64,000 nt of DNA from Anaerohalosphaeraceae bacterium (GTDB lineage: Bacteria > Planctomycetota > Phycisphaerae > Sedimentisphaerales > Anaerohalosphaeraceae). The notes beneath the pieces were generated by a model. The model was not told the origin of the DNA. It did not search any database and was given only the letters and a program-made list of their open reading frames with translations. The stretch covers positions 102,455-166,454 of the forward strand of contig JBBFLK010000001.1 of the NCBI GenBank assembly GCA_037479115.1. Reading direction: 5' to 3'. Of this stretch, positions 1 through 8,397 are shown piece after piece (the first letter of the stretch is position 1; the number at the start of each line of letters is the position of its first letter). The translations under genes and the position numbers were made by a program.

Positions 1-2
1 TG

Positions 3-1727
3 CAGGAGCAGCGGACGCTATGCAATACGCTGACGGCCCGGCTGCACGAGGCCGAACAGGCCCGGCAGATGCTCGAGCAGGAAAAGCAGATGCTTCAGGA
101 GAAGCTGCGTCAGCAGGCCGACTCGTCGCAGGATGCGGTTCGTCAGCTCGAGGAAAGCCGTGCTTATCTGGCCTCTCTGCGGGAGGAATCACAGCGGCAC
201 CGCCAGCAAGCCGATGACCTGCGAAAGGCCCTTCAGGAGGCCCAGCAGAAACTTCAGCTGCAGGAATCGAGCCGAAGCCGCGCGGAAGAGCAAATAGCCC
301 GACTGGAGGCGGAGGCGGCCGATTTGCGAACCTGTCTGCAGCAGGTGCTGGAGGAAAAGGTGGCCCTGCGGAAGCAGCTGACTTCGCTGGAAGAGTTTGA
401 GACGCAGTATCTGGCCGCTGAACAGACGGCCCGGCAGCTCCAGCATACTCTGGAAGACCTGCAGGTGCGTCTGGAAGAGAAAAATCGTCTGCTCGAGCGC
501 AGCGCCGCAGCCGAACAGCAGCTGCAGCAGCGGCTGGATGACCTGCAGGCCAAACTGGAGCAGAAAACCCAGCAGGCGGCCCAGATGCAGCAGCAGGAGG
601 AGCATCTGCTTCGCCAGATTGAGGCCCACAGCCGCACGATTGAGCAGTCCCGTGCGGCTTATGAGCAGCTGGCGGAGGAAATGGAGCTGCGTCAGCAGGA
701 ATTTGAGAAGCAGTGCCGTCAGCGGGATGAGCAGATTGAGCAGCTGCGGGGACAGCTGACGGAAATGACCGGCCGGGCGCAGGAGTTTGAGCGGCTCAGC
801 GTCCAGCGGCACGAAGAAAATCATCAGCTGCGACGGGCTCTGGAACGCAGTCAGGAACAGGCCGCAGACCTGCAGGCGCGGCTGAGCCGCTGCGAGGAAG
901 ACAATCAGTCGCTTCGTCGGCAGGTCGAGCAGCTGCAGGAAACCGTCGGGGTGCTGGCCGAGACGCAAAGCCAGCTGCAGAAGGCCCGCCGGTACATTGA
1001 ATCGATGGAACAGATGCTGGCCCGCCAGACCGCCGAGCTGGAGGCCACACAAAAGCAGCTCAGCAAGCATGTGGAGTTTGCCCGGCAGCTGCAGATTCTC
1101 AGCCGGCAGTCCGAAGGCATCTGGGAGCTGCCTTCGATACGCCCGGCCGAACCGCCCAAGCCCGCGGAACCGGCTCCCAAGCCGCCGGTGCCTCCGATGG
1201 AGGGACCGCGCAATCAGCCCCTGACGGAGGAGCCGTGTCTGATTACCAGCTCGGCTGGCGCTTCGCCGGAATCAGCGGAGGCCCGAATTGCGGCCCTGCG
1301 CAATCAGCTGATGGAGCAGACGGAAAATCTGCGGCGGGCCCACGAGACGATTCGTCTGCTGCGGGAGCAGAAGCCGGTCAATCCCGCTCCGCAGGCCTCC
1401 GCGCCCGGACCAATCCCTTTATCGCTGAACGACAATGCCTCGGCGGAGGTATCCTGGATCAGCAAGCCGCCGGCCGAACGCCAGCAGGCCCGTGCGGCGG
1501 TCTGGCAGTTCCTCGAAGAGCAGGAGCGCAAAGCCGGTCCCAAGCCGGCCCCGATTCATATTCCGGCTGCGGCCCTTTCACATGCAAAATCAACCCAGAA
1601 GCCGCAGGCGGAGTCGGAAGAGCCGCACACCCCTCCGGCCAAACCGCAGGTCGCCGAACCCGATGAAAAGACCAAATCCTTATTCCGCAAGTTCGGTCTG
1701 CTGGGCGGCTGGGGCTCCGGGAAGTAG
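3..1727 (+). CDS. Coiled-coil protein, 5' end outside the window
   Basis: The frame is open from the first bases of the window, so the start lies upstream; 574 codons are visible. Nearly the whole N-terminal two thirds is Gln/Glu/Arg/Leu-rich heptad sequence typical of a long coiled coil. A Pro-rich linker follows (about residues 380-410 of the visible part), then a short second coiled segment, another Pro/Ala/Lys-rich stretch and a basic C-terminal tail ending GGWGSGK. No enzymatic motif or membrane segment is visible. It may be a structural or scaffolding protein, but coiled coils carry little functional information and I do not assign a family. A clear intrinsic terminator follows 27 bases after the stop. 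Confidence 0.75.
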   Translation, partial: QEQRTLCNTLTARLHEAEQARQMLEQEKQMLQEKLRQQADSSQDAVRQLEESRAYLASLREESQRHRQQADDLRKALQEAQQKLQLQESSRSRAEEQIARLEAEAADLRTCLQQVLEEKVALRKQLTSLEEFETQYLAAEQTARQLQHTLEDLQVRLEEKNRLLERSAAAEQQLQQRLDDLQAKLEQKTQQAAQMQQQEEHLLRQIEAHSRTIEQSRAAYEQLAEEMELRQQEFEKQCRQRDEQIEQLRGQLTEMTGRAQEFERLSVQRHEENHQLRRALERSQEQAADLQARLSRCEEDNQSLRRQVEQLQETVGVLAETQSQLQKARRYIESMEQMLARQTAELEATQKQLSKHVEFARQLQILSRQSEGIWELPSIRPAEPPKPAEPAPKPPVPPMEGPRNQPLTEEPCLITSSAGASPESAEARIAALRNQLMEQTENLRRAHETIRLLREQKPVNPAPQASAPGPIPLSLNDNASAEVSWISKPPAERQQARAAVWQFLEEQERKAGPKPAPIHIPAAALSHAKSTQKPQAESEEPHTPPAKPQVAEPDEKTKSLFRKFGLLGGWGSGK

Positions 1728-3173
1728 CGAAGCATTGTACGGTGTTTTTTCTGAGGCGGTCTTTTGACCGCCTTTTTTATTGGAGGGTTTTAATTCGCAC
1801 AATAAGGCGGCGGCCAGAATAACCCCGCAGACCGCCATGAGCGGCACAAAACCGAAGCGGCTGAACAGGGTAATCGTCTCCATAATCGGCATATCAACGA
1901 CGAAAAAGCCCGGACCTTCTTTGTAATGGTCAATTTGGGCAAGTATCCTTCCTTTCGGGTCAATGGCGGCACTGATGCCGCAGGCGGCGCCGCGGATAAT
2001 TCCGTATCGACCTTCAATGGCTCGTGCCCGCACCGCCTGCAGATGCGGATAGCGGATGGTCTGCCAGTCGGCCGTCGGGCAGAGCACAATCGGGGTCTTC
2101 CATCGCCCGTAATACCGCGTCAGACGGGGAAAGTTGTCGTCCTGACAAATCAATCCGCCGACGGCAATGTCTTTGATATGAACGATTTTCAGTTCTCCGC
2201 TTCCGCCCCATCGCGGTTCCATCGGCGTCAGATAGGTTTTGGTGTATTCTTCGACAATCTCCCCTTCGGGCGACAGAAAGAACATGCGGTTTTTGTGTTC
2301 GGAGATGTTTAGGTATCCGACGGCCAGCCAAAGACGGCATTCCCGGGCAATCCGCCCGAACCGCTCCATCCATTCCTGCCGGTTGTGGTCTGCAATACAA
2401 AAGCCCAGCTCTCCGGTGGTAAAAAGCACGGCTCCTTGACGGGCGGCCTGCCGTGCCGGCTCGGCAAACAGTTTTTCAAATCCTTCGGTGCTGTGCGGGT
2501 CAATTTCGGCAAAGGTGTCGTCAAACACCCAGCCCGCCGCAGCCGCGCGAAGATGCCCGCTCGGTTTTTGCAGATAGAGTCCAATGTTCAGCATGCCCAG
2601 ACCGAGCAGAATACCGGCCAGGGCTGCTGCGGCCTGTTTGCGGCCGTCGGGGCGGACCAGGAGATAGCTTGTCAGTCCCTGCAGGGTGCCCAGCACCAGC
2701 GGAACGCCGCAGATACCGGTTAACGAAATAAACTGGATCAGGGCCGGATAAGCCGTCCAGCTCCGCGCAAAGGATTGGCCTAGTCCCCAGATGGGCACGG
2801 CTGTGCAGGATGCCCAGTCTAACAGGGCCCAGAAGGCCCCGACGGCCAGCGAGCCGATGAGAGCTCCTCGACGCACAAGGAACGCACAGCCCAGACAAAA
2901 CAGCGTCAGAATCGCGGTAAACCAAATCAGCAGACCGACGGTAACAAGCAAAGGCATTCGCAGGAGAAACATCTGCGGAATCGAAAAGGCCAGTCCCGTA
3001 TAAAACCCGCACAGTGCGGCGGCCTTGGGTTTGAAGGTTTGCAGACTCAGCGTCAGCAGAGCAAGCAGAGCCAATGATTGCAAAAGACACAGAGGCCCAT
3101 ACACATTGCCCGCCATCAGCAGCAGACCGCCTGCGATTCCCGCTCCTCTATAAGCCCATTCTCTCCTGTCCAT
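1680..3173 (-). CDS. lnt: Apolipoprotein N-acyltransferase-like membrane CN-hydrolase
   Basis: About six hydrophobic segments fill residues 10-205, followed by a nitrilase/CN-hydrolase domain to about residue 465, the layout of Lnt, which adds the third acyl chain to lipoproteins in the inner membrane. The Glu-Lys-Cys triad can be placed at about E255 (TTGELGF), K312 (EYTKTYLTP) and C343 (GGLICQDD). The motifs differ from enterobacterial Lnt, so this is a divergent member. I start at the ATG at 3173, which has a GAAGAGG ribosome site five bases away; a TTG 24 bases upstream sits too close to its AGGAGG. At 497 residues it is near the usual Lnt length. Its last 35 or so codons run through the terminator of the facing gene and overlap that gene's 3' end. 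At least three lipobox proteins lie elsewhere in the window. Confidence 0.82.
   Translation of the reverse strand: MDRREWAYRGAGIAGGLLLMAGNVYGPLCLLQSLALLALLTLSLQTFKPKAAALCGFYTGLAFSIPQMFLLRMPLLVTVGLLIWFTAILTLFCLGCAFLVRRGALIGSLAVGAFWALLDWASCTAVPIWGLGQSFARSWTAYPALIQFISLTGICGVPLVLGTLQGLTSYLLVRPDGRKQAAAALAGILLGLGMLNIGLYLQKPSGHLRAAAAGWVFDDTFAEIDPHSTEGFEKLFAEPARQAARQGAVLFTTGELGFCIADHNRQEWMERFGRIARECRLWLAVGYLNISEHKNRMFFLSPEGEIVEEYTKTYLTPMEPRWGGSGELKIVHIKDIAVGGLICQDDNFPRLTRYYGRWKTPIVLCPTADWQTIRYPHLQAVRARAIEGRYGIIRGAACGISAAIDPKGRILAQIDHYKEGPGFFVVDMPIMETITLFSRFGFVPLMAVCGVILAAALLCELKPSNKKGGQKTASEKTPYNASLLPGAPAAQQTELAE
1754..1779 (+). terminator. Rho-independent terminator of the coiled-coil gene
   Basis: AGGCGGTC, a TTTT loop and GACCGCCT form a perfect 8-bp stem followed directly by a T run. 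On the opposite strand the hairpin has no T run, so it should stop only plus-strand transcripts. It lies inside the 3' end of the convergent Lnt-like gene. Confidence 0.85.
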
Positions 3174-3368
3174 ATCTGCCTCTTCGGGGATTGACAAAGC
3201 CTCCTGTTGCCTTTACATGAAAATAATCCGGAGGATTTTGTCCTGCAAGAAAAACCTGCCTCGGATTTTTCAGACAAAATCATTGTTTTTTTTCTTTCTT
3301 TGGATATGGTTTAATGCAGAATTGGAGGAAACACTTCGAAAATGACTTTTTCAGGAAAGGAGAGCCGT

Positions 3369-3785
3369 ATGAGTCTGTGGAAGGAATTCAAAGCGTTTGC
3401 GATGCGGGGCAATGTGATTGACATGGCCGTCGGCATCATCATCGGGGCCGCCTTCGGCAAGATTGTCAATTCGCTGGTCAACGATCTCCTGATGCCGCCG
3501 CTGGGGATGCTGCTGGGGCAAATGGATTTCTCAGAGTTTTCGATTACGCTGCGGGATGCCGTGGTCTCCGAGACCGGGCAGGTGGTTTCGCAGGCCGTCA
3601 AAATCAACTACGGGATGTTCATCAACACGGTGATTAATTTCATCATTGTGGCCGCCGCCATCTTTGCCTTAATTAAAGTTATCAATATGGCCAAGAAGAA
3701 AGAAGAGGCGGCTGCACCGGCTCCGGCGCCGAGCAGGCAGGAGCTCCTGCTCGAAGAAATCCGCGACATTCTGAAATCCAGGTAA
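3369..3785 (+). CDS. mscL: Large-conductance mechanosensitive channel MscL
   Basis: The 138-residue protein has the standard MscL layout: a short amphipathic N-terminus ([20 protein letters not shown]), a first membrane helix [17 protein letters not shown], a periplasmic loop, a second helix around residues 80-100 and a charged C-terminal bundle after an Ala/Pro linker. MscL opens under membrane tension to release solutes during hypo-osmotic shock. The ATG at 3369 follows GGAAAGGAG at good spacing and is preferred to an in-frame start nine codons upstream. It stands alone, diverging from the Lnt-like gene and converging on the hydrolase gene. Confidence 0.96.
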   Translation: MSLWKEFKAFAMRGNVIDMAVGIIIGAAFGKIVNSLVNDLLMPPLGMLLGQMDFSEFSITLRDAVVSETGQVVSQAVKINYGMFINTVINFIIVAAAIFALIKVINMAKKKEEAAAPAPAPSRQELLLEEIRDILKSR

Positions 3786-3793
3786 AATCCTCT

Positions 3794-3851
3794 GTCATTC
3801 CCGCGTCCCGTCCTTCGAAGCTTTCAGCGAAGAAGGAAGGCGGGAATCTGG
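3794..3851. repeat. Dispersed hairpin repeat, copy 1
   Basis: Outer arms CATTCCCGC and GCGGGAAT enclose an inner imperfect hairpin GTCCTTCGAAGC...GCGAAGAAGG. The same core, inverted, recurs near 9902-9964 (CTTCGGTGAAGCTTCGAAGGAC plus ATTCCCGC/GCGGGAAT arms). It lies between the convergent mscL and hydrolase genes, where it could also stop transcription. Confidence 0.65.
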
Positions 3852-3899
3852 AACGTTTGGTTTTGACGTCCAACCCGATAAAAGGGTCTGCTGGGGGCT

Positions 3900-4673
3900 T
3901 CAGGACATCCGGCGAATGCGGACTTCGATGTCCTTGTCCTCGGCCAGCAGCCGGACCAGTTCATTCGGGTCGGTCTGCCCGTAGTGATAGGGATAAAGCA
4001 CTTTGGGGCGGAACATCCGGGCGGCCGCCGCGGTCATCTGAGGCGTCATCGTATAGGGCAGATTCATCGGCAGGAAGGCGACGGCGATATCGTTGAGATT
4101 CTGCATTTCCGGGATGTTTTCCGTGTCGCCGGCGATATAGACCCGTGTCTTGCCGAATGTGATGATGTAGCCGCTGCCCTGTCCTTTCGGGTGGAAGGGC
4201 TGGCCGTCCGGCCGTTTCTGAACCAGGTTGTAGGCGGGCACGGCTTCGATGTCCAGGTCCAGCAGTTTTTTCCTGTCGCCGTTTTTCATCACCAAACCGT
4301 TCGGGACGGTCTCCCGGCATTTTTCCGTGATGACTACGATAGTGCCGTCTTTTCCAAGCAGCTCGACCGCCTTGGCATCCAGATGGTCCCGGTGCTCGTG
4401 GGTAATCAGAATCAGGTCCGCCTTGGGCAGTTTTGTGTAGTCGGCCAGCTGGGTCCACGGGTCTATGTGGATGACCTTGCCGCCGCAGGTCATCATCAGC
4501 GTGCCGTGCCCGATAAAGGTAATGACCAAATCCCCCAGATCGGTCGGAAAGACATCGGTTTCGAAGGCCTTTTCCTGCTTTTGTGAGTCTTTCGGCTCAT
4601 CCGCCGCCCGGGCGAAGGCAAAAAAGAACATTAGCAGGCAGGAAACAAGAAGAAAGACGGTTTCCCTTTTCAT
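3900..4673 (-). CDS. Exported metallo-beta-lactamase-fold hydrolase (UPF0173-like)
   Basis: The 257-residue protein begins with a signal peptide (MKRETVFLLVSCLLMFFFAF, likely cut after ARA). A metallo-beta-lactamase-fold domain follows, with HEHRDHLD at about residues 92-99 supplying metal ligands, an AGDTENIPE strand and a late PYHYGQ histidine. The pattern matches the UPF0173/L-ascorbate-6-phosphate-lactonase-like group of metal-dependent hydrolases; the substrate is unknown. The ATG at 4673 is chosen because AGGAGGG stands six bases upstream and the signal peptide starts there; a longer in-frame reading adds 27 residues without a ribosome site. It is a single gene divergent from dnaK. Export of this usually cytoplasmic fold is a little unusual. 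Confidence 0.82.
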   Translation of the reverse strand: MKRETVFLLVSCLLMFFFAFARAADEPKDSQKQEKAFETDVFPTDLGDLVITFIGHGTLMMTCGGKVIHIDPWTQLADYTKLPKADLILITHEHRDHLDAKAVELLGKDGTIVVITEKCRETVPNGLVMKNGDRKKLLDLDIEAVPAYNLVQKRPDGQPFHPKGQGSGYIITFGKTRVYIAGDTENIPEMQNLNDIAVAFLPMNLPYTMTPQMTAAAARMFRPKVLYPYHYGQTDPNELVRLLAEDKDIEVRIRRMS

Positions 4674-4772
4674 TTTATTCCCTCCTGAACGGAACAGTAT
4701 GGATTGTCTTTTAAGGAAAAAAGAATGGTAAGTCATTTTTGGCTTGGAAATCAAGTTTTTTTGTCAGCGTTC

Positions 4773-4785
4773 TGCCAAATTGGCA
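4773..4785. promoter_or_regulatory. Perfect inverted repeat upstream of the dnaK sigma54 promoter
   Basis: TGCCAA-A-TTGGCA is a perfect 13-bp palindrome about 70 bp upstream of the -24 element, within the range where activators of sigma54 promoters bind. That it is an activator site is inference. It also lies in the leader side of the divergent hydrolase gene. Confidence 0.4.
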
Positions 4786-4851
4786 TAAGATGACGATTGC
4801 GGGGTGTGCATAAAATATTATCAATAAAGCAGATATGATTTCTCGCGGGGC

Positions 4852-4868
4852 TTGGCACAACCTTTGCA
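4852..4868 (+). promoter_or_regulatory. Sigma54-type -24/-12 promoter of dnaK
   Basis: TTGGCACAACCTTTGCA matches the sigma54 consensus YTGGCACGRNNNTTGCW closely, with GG at 4854-4855 and GC at 4866-4867 exactly 12 bases apart. Transcription would start near 4879, giving a leader of about 37 bases to the dnaK ATG. No CIRCE element is visible. Confidence 0.65.
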
Positions 4869-4915
4869 CATCCCGAAGTCAAGCGATTTTGACAACAAAA
4901 AGAGGAGATCGAAAT

Positions 4916-6841
4916 ATGGCAAAAATTATCGGCATCGATTTGGGGACAACCAACTCTGTGGTGGCGGTGATGGAAGGAAGCACACCGAAGGTGCTGATTA
5001 ACGCAAACGGCAGCCGACTGACCCCTTCGGTGGTGGCTTTCACCGAAAAAGGAGAACGTCTGGTCGGCCAGGCGGCCCGCCATCAGCAGGTCACCAACCC
5101 GAAAAATACCATTTACTCCATTAAGCGGTTTATGGGCCGACGGCACAGGGAAGTCAGCATGGAGGAAAAGATGGTTCCCTATACCATCGTCGGCGGGCCG
5201 GATGAACTGGTGAAAGTCAAGGTTCGAGATAAAGAATATACTCCACCGGAAATCTCCGCAATGATCCTTCAGGACCTCAAGAAAACGGCGGAAGATTATC
5301 TGGGCGAAAAGGTTACACAGGCTGTGATTACCGTGCCTGCCTATTTTAACGACTCCCAGCGTCAGGCCACAAAAGATGCCGGCACCATTGCCGGGCTGAA
5401 AGTGGAGCGGATTATCAATGAGCCGACCGCAGCGGCTTTGGCCTACGGTCTGGAAAAGAAGAAAAATGAGAAAGTAGCCGTCTTTGACTTCGGCGGCGGA
5501 ACATTTGATATCTCGATTCTCGACATCGGAGATAATGTTTTCGAGGTCCTCAGCACCAACGGCGATACGCATCTGGGCGGCGACGACCTCGATGAAGTCC
5601 TGATTAACTATCTGGCCGAAGAGTTCCGCAAGACGGAAGGGATTGACCTGCGGCAGGACCCGATGGCTCATCAGCGGCTCAAAGAGGCCGCCGAAAAGGC
5701 CAAGTGCGAACTGAGCACCCAGGTTGAAACCACGGTCAATCTGCCGTTTATCACGGCGGACCACAACGGCCCCAAACATCTGAATATTACGATTACCCGC
5801 AGCAAGTTTGAAGCCCTTTGCGAACACGTGTTTGAAAAACTGAAAGCTCCCTGCTATCGGGCGCTGGAAGATGCCAAGCTGCGTCCGGAAGATATTCAGG
5901 AAGTCCTGCTGGTCGGCGGTTCGACGCGAATTCCGAAAGTCCAGCAGATTGCCCGGGAAATCTTCAAGCGGGAACCCAACAAGAGTCTCAACCCGGACGA
6001 GGTTGTGGCGATTGGGGCAGCGATTCAGGGGGCGATCCTGGCCGGCGATGCGGGCGTGAAGGATATTCTGCTGCTGGATGTGACGCCGCTGTCGCTGGGG
6101 GTCGAGACACTCGGCGGTGTGATGACCAAGCTCATCGAGCGGAATACGACGATTCCCACAACCAAAAAGGAGATTTTCTCCACGGCGGCGGACAACCAAA
6201 CCAGCGTGGAAATCCACGTTCTGCAGGGAGAGCGTGAGTTTGCTCGAGACAACCGCACACTCGGACGCTTCCAGCTGACGGGGATTCCGCCGGCGCCTCG
6301 CGGAGTGCCTCAGATTGAGGTGACGTTTGATATTGACGCCAACGGAATCCTGAACGTCTCGGCCAAAGACCTCGGGACCGGCAAGGAACAGTCGATTGTG
6401 ATTCAGTCCAGTTCCGGCCTGAGCAAGGAAGAGGTCGAGCGGATGGCCAGGGAAGCGGAAGCCCATGCGGCGGAGGATAAGAAGCGCCGCCAGGTAGTCG
6501 AGATGAAAAATCAGGCCGACCAGATGATTTACCAGACGGAAAAGCAGCTCAAGGAGTTCGGCGACAAGGTGCCGGCTGATGTACGAAGCCGGATTGAGTC
6601 GGCTATGAATAACCTCAAAGAGGCCATCAAAGGCGATGACGGCGAGGCGATTCGCCGGGCGCTGGACAACTTCAACAGTGAAGTGCAGCTGCTGGGCAAG
6701 ACGCTGTATGAGGAAGCCGCCAAGCGGCAGGCCGCATCCGGCTCGGCAAAAACAGCCGGAACCCATACACCGCCTCCGGAAGGGGAGGTCCGACGAAAGG
6801 GTCCCGATGATGTGATCGATGCCGAGTTTGAGGCCAAATAG
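4916..6841 (+). CDS. dnaK: Chaperone DnaK (Hsp70)
   Basis: A full-length 641-residue Hsp70. The ATPase domain opens with [20 protein letters not shown] and shows the phosphate loops [16 protein letters not shown] and [13 protein letters not shown]. The substrate-binding domain starts near [14 protein letters not shown] (about residue 390), followed by a helical lid and the acidic end [11 protein letters not shown]. It folds proteins in the cytoplasm with DnaJ and GrpE, neither of which is adjacent. The ATG at 4916 has AGGAG upstream and begins the conserved MAKIIGID; longer in-frame starts are rejected. The single-gene unit is bounded by a sigma54-type promoter and a terminator. Confidence 0.98.
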   Translation: MAKIIGIDLGTTNSVVAVMEGSTPKVLINANGSRLTPSVVAFTEKGERLVGQAARHQQVTNPKNTIYSIKRFMGRRHREVSMEEKMVPYTIVGGPDELVKVKVRDKEYTPPEISAMILQDLKKTAEDYLGEKVTQAVITVPAYFNDSQRQATKDAGTIAGLKVERIINEPTAAALAYGLEKKKNEKVAVFDFGGGTFDISILDIGDNVFEVLSTNGDTHLGGDDLDEVLINYLAEEFRKTEGIDLRQDPMAHQRLKEAAEKAKCELSTQVETTVNLPFITADHNGPKHLNITITRSKFEALCEHVFEKLKAPCYRALEDAKLRPEDIQEVLLVGGSTRIPKVQQIAREIFKREPNKSLNPDEVVAIGAAIQGAILAGDAGVKDILLLDVTPLSLGVETLGGVMTKLIERNTTIPTTKKEIFSTAADNQTSVEIHVLQGEREFARDNRTLGRFQLTGIPPAPRGVPQIEVTFDIDANGILNVSAKDLGTGKEQSIVIQSSSGLSKEEVERMAREAEAHAAEDKKRRQVVEMKNQADQMIYQTEKQLKEFGDKVPADVRSRIESAMNNLKEAIKGDDGEAIRRALDNFNSEVQLLGKTLYEEAAKRQAASGSAKTAGTHTPPPEGEVRRKGPDDVIDAEFEAK

Positions 6842-6872
6842 TCCACTCTGCCGTCAAGTTCCTGTCTGAAAT

Positions 6873-6917
6873 GAAAAGCCGCTTTTTCAGGATTGAAAAG
6901 GCGGCTTTTTTCTTTTT
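6873..6917 (+). terminator. Terminator downstream of dnaK
   Basis: AAAAGCCGC and GGCGGCTTTT arms with complementary inner CTTTTTCA/TGAAAAGG form a long stem followed by TTTTTTCTTTTTC. The AT-rich remainder up to the next promoter at 7062 holds nothing else I can identify. Confidence 0.8.
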
Positions 6918-7061
6918 CTTTGCTGCAAAACCCGCAGCCCATTTCTTTGTATTGTCCTAAAAAGTTTCGTGAAGTAGGATGCTCACCGGATTCGTAAGGA
7001 ATCCGAACAAAGGTTCTCAGATAAAAAAGGAAGTTTTTGTCCCATAAAATCTTTTTTTCTC

Positions 7062-7090
7062 TTGACCTTTTGCGATTTTGTTCGTATAAA
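7062..7090 (+). promoter_or_regulatory. Sigma70-type promoter of the DUF4174 gene
   Basis: TTGACC (7062-7067) and TATAAA (7085-7090) are separated by exactly 17 bases. The start point would be near 7097, leaving a leader of about 45 bases. Confidence 0.7.
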
Positions 7091-7142
7091 GAGAAACATC
7101 TGCGAGGGTGATGCCGTGTTGTATAAAAGAAGGGAGTCGAAT

Positions 7143-7520
7143 ATGGTAATACCCAAACCACGGCTCAGCGAGTTAAAGGCCCAAGCACCCCTGCTTATTA
7201 TTTTTTCCCCTACCCCGGACCATCGCTGTTATCAAATGCAGGTCGAACAGCTGGAAAGCATTCGTCTGGCGATGCAGGACTGCCGTCTGACGGTGGCGGA
7301 GATTTTTGAGCAGGGACAGGGACGGATTGGTCAGGCTGACCTTCCTGCTGATGGGTGTGCCCGGTTTCGCGAAAAGTTTCATATTTGTCCGGGCCAGTTT
7401 AAGGTCTTTCTGGTCGGCAGCGATTCGGAGGTGCATCTGGTTTCTGAAGACTGCATCTCCTGGCAGGAGCTGCTGATGCGGGTGGACAACGCGGCCAAGA
7501 CCTTTACCCCGAGCATTTGA
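7143..7520 (+). CDS. DUF4174-like small protein
   Basis: A 125-residue soluble protein with the thioredoxin-like pattern of DUF4174: an early LLIIFSPTPDHRCYQMQVEQL strand-helix, a central VAEIFEQGQG, and a late FKVFLVGSDSEVHLVSEDCISWQEL. The last resembles the family's segment where a reported value is compared with a stored one. No signal peptide or CxxC is present. The ATG at 7143 follows GGGAG; the longer frame starts inside the -35 element and cannot be translated from this promoter. The function of the family is not established. It is a monocistronic unit with its own promoter and terminator. Confidence 0.7.
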   Translation: MVIPKPRLSELKAQAPLLIIFSPTPDHRCYQMQVEQLESIRLAMQDCRLTVAEIFEQGQGRIGQADLPADGCARFREKFHICPGQFKVFLVGSDSEVHLVSEDCISWQELLMRVDNAAKTFTPSI

Positions 7521-7577
7521 CTTGCTGTCAGTCAAGGCCGAAGGCAAGATGGTCATGCGGAGAAAGGGGGCATTTTA

Positions 7578-7611
7578 AAACCGGTTTTTTGTAAACCGGT
7601 TTCTTTTTTTT
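7578..7611 (+). terminator. Terminator of the DUF4174 gene
   Basis: AAACCGG and CCGGTTT arms around an AT-rich loop, followed by CTTTTTTTT. Confidence 0.75.
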
Positions 7612-7663
7612 CAGTAGAATATAAGAGATTGTAAAAAGGAAAGTTAGAGTTTTCGAAAAACAG

Positions 7664-7692
7664 TTGTACCGTTTGTTACGATTCGGTACAAT
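7664..7692 (+). promoter_or_regulatory. Sigma70-type promoter of the NifU-like gene
   Basis: TTGTAC (7664-7669) and TACAAT (7687-7692) with a 17-base spacer. GTACCG/CGGTAC arms form an inverted repeat spanning the two boxes, which could bind a repressor. Confidence 0.65.
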
Positions 7693-7734
7693 ATTTTGGA
7701 ACGAGAAACAAGATATACTTTGGAGATTATAGAC

Positions 7735-7992
7735 ATGTGCGATTCATGCGGCTGCGGGCAAAAGAGTTTTGAAACGAGAGTATCCGAGGTGATTGATTCC
7801 ATCCGTCCGATGCTCCAGAATGACGGCGGGGATATTGAATTGGTTGGTGTTGATGCGGACCATAAGGTACGTGTGCGGCTTCAGGGGGCCTGTAGAGGGT
7901 GTCCGGGGGCCAGAATGACCCTGAAAATGGGGGTTGAGCGGCTTCTGAAACAGCGGGTGCCGGAAGTCAAAGAAGTGGTGGCAGTCGAATAA
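7735..7992 (+). CDS. NifU-type iron-sulfur cluster scaffold protein
   Basis: An 85-residue protein of the NifU C-terminal/Nfu family that assembles and passes on Fe-S clusters. The diagnostic segments are IRPMLQNDGGDIELV and the CxxC motif GACRGCPGAR (C53 and C56). The N-terminus MCDSCGCG adds three cysteines not usual in Nfu, which might hold an additional metal or cluster. The ATG at 7735 follows GGAG nine bases upstream and the promoter is 43 bases away; a TTG start 13 codons upstream would leave almost no leader. No other isc or suf gene is adjacent. A terminator follows. Confidence 0.9.
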   Translation: MCDSCGCGQKSFETRVSEVIDSIRPMLQNDGGDIELVGVDADHKVRVRLQGACRGCPGARMTLKMGVERLLKQRVPEVKEVVAVE

Positions 7993-8050
7993 GGACGCAA
8001 AGAATCGGTTTTTCCGGCAGTCGTTCTGTTTATTTTGGAACAGGATTTAC

Positions 8051-8090
8051 AAATGGCCCCAGCCGAAAAGGCGGGGCCATTTTGTTTTTT
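8051..8090 (+). terminator. Terminator of the NifU-like gene
   Basis: AAATGGCCCC and GGGGCCATTT form a 10-bp stem with an inner GCC/GGC pair, followed by TGTTTTTT. Confidence 0.85.
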
Positions 8091-8397
8091 GGATTTGGGA
8101 GTATTTTAGCTCTGAGTAAAAAAGAGGTTTCAGATGTTCATTAACGAACATCTGAATCTTAATTTCTTTATCCGTTCTTTTTTGGAGAGGCTTTTTTGTT
8201 CCATTGGGAGCAAGAAAGGAAGCCGGCAGGCTTTTTAGGATAGCGTTTGTTGTTGACGAAGTGCAAAGAGACAGAGTAGGATTGCGGGGCCAACAGGGCA
8301 GGAGAATAAGGCAGTTTGTTTTTCCGCCGCGCTGTCTGTCGGCGGCGAATAAAGCGGAATAAGTGAACAGAGGTATGGAGAAGAAGGAGGTTTTCTT
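8091..8397. other. Gene-free stretch with an 11-bp inverted repeat
   Basis: No convincing gene is present. TTCAGATGTTC (8129-8139) and GAACATCTGAA (8146-8156) form an 11-bp stem with a six-base loop; read on the minus strand it is followed by CCTCTTTTTT, so it could be a minus-strand terminator or an operator. A weak TTGACG...TAGGAT pair near 8253 could serve the membrane-protein gene. Confidence 0.4.

Noticed and set aside
4751..6766. Long minus-strand open frame opposite dnaK
   Set aside because: It mirrors the dnaK codons, lacks a ribosome site and resembles no protein; dnaK is unmistakable on the other strand.
4916..6841. CIRCE or sigma32 control of dnaK
   Set aside because: No CIRCE inverted repeat or sigma32 boxes were found in the 240 bases upstream.
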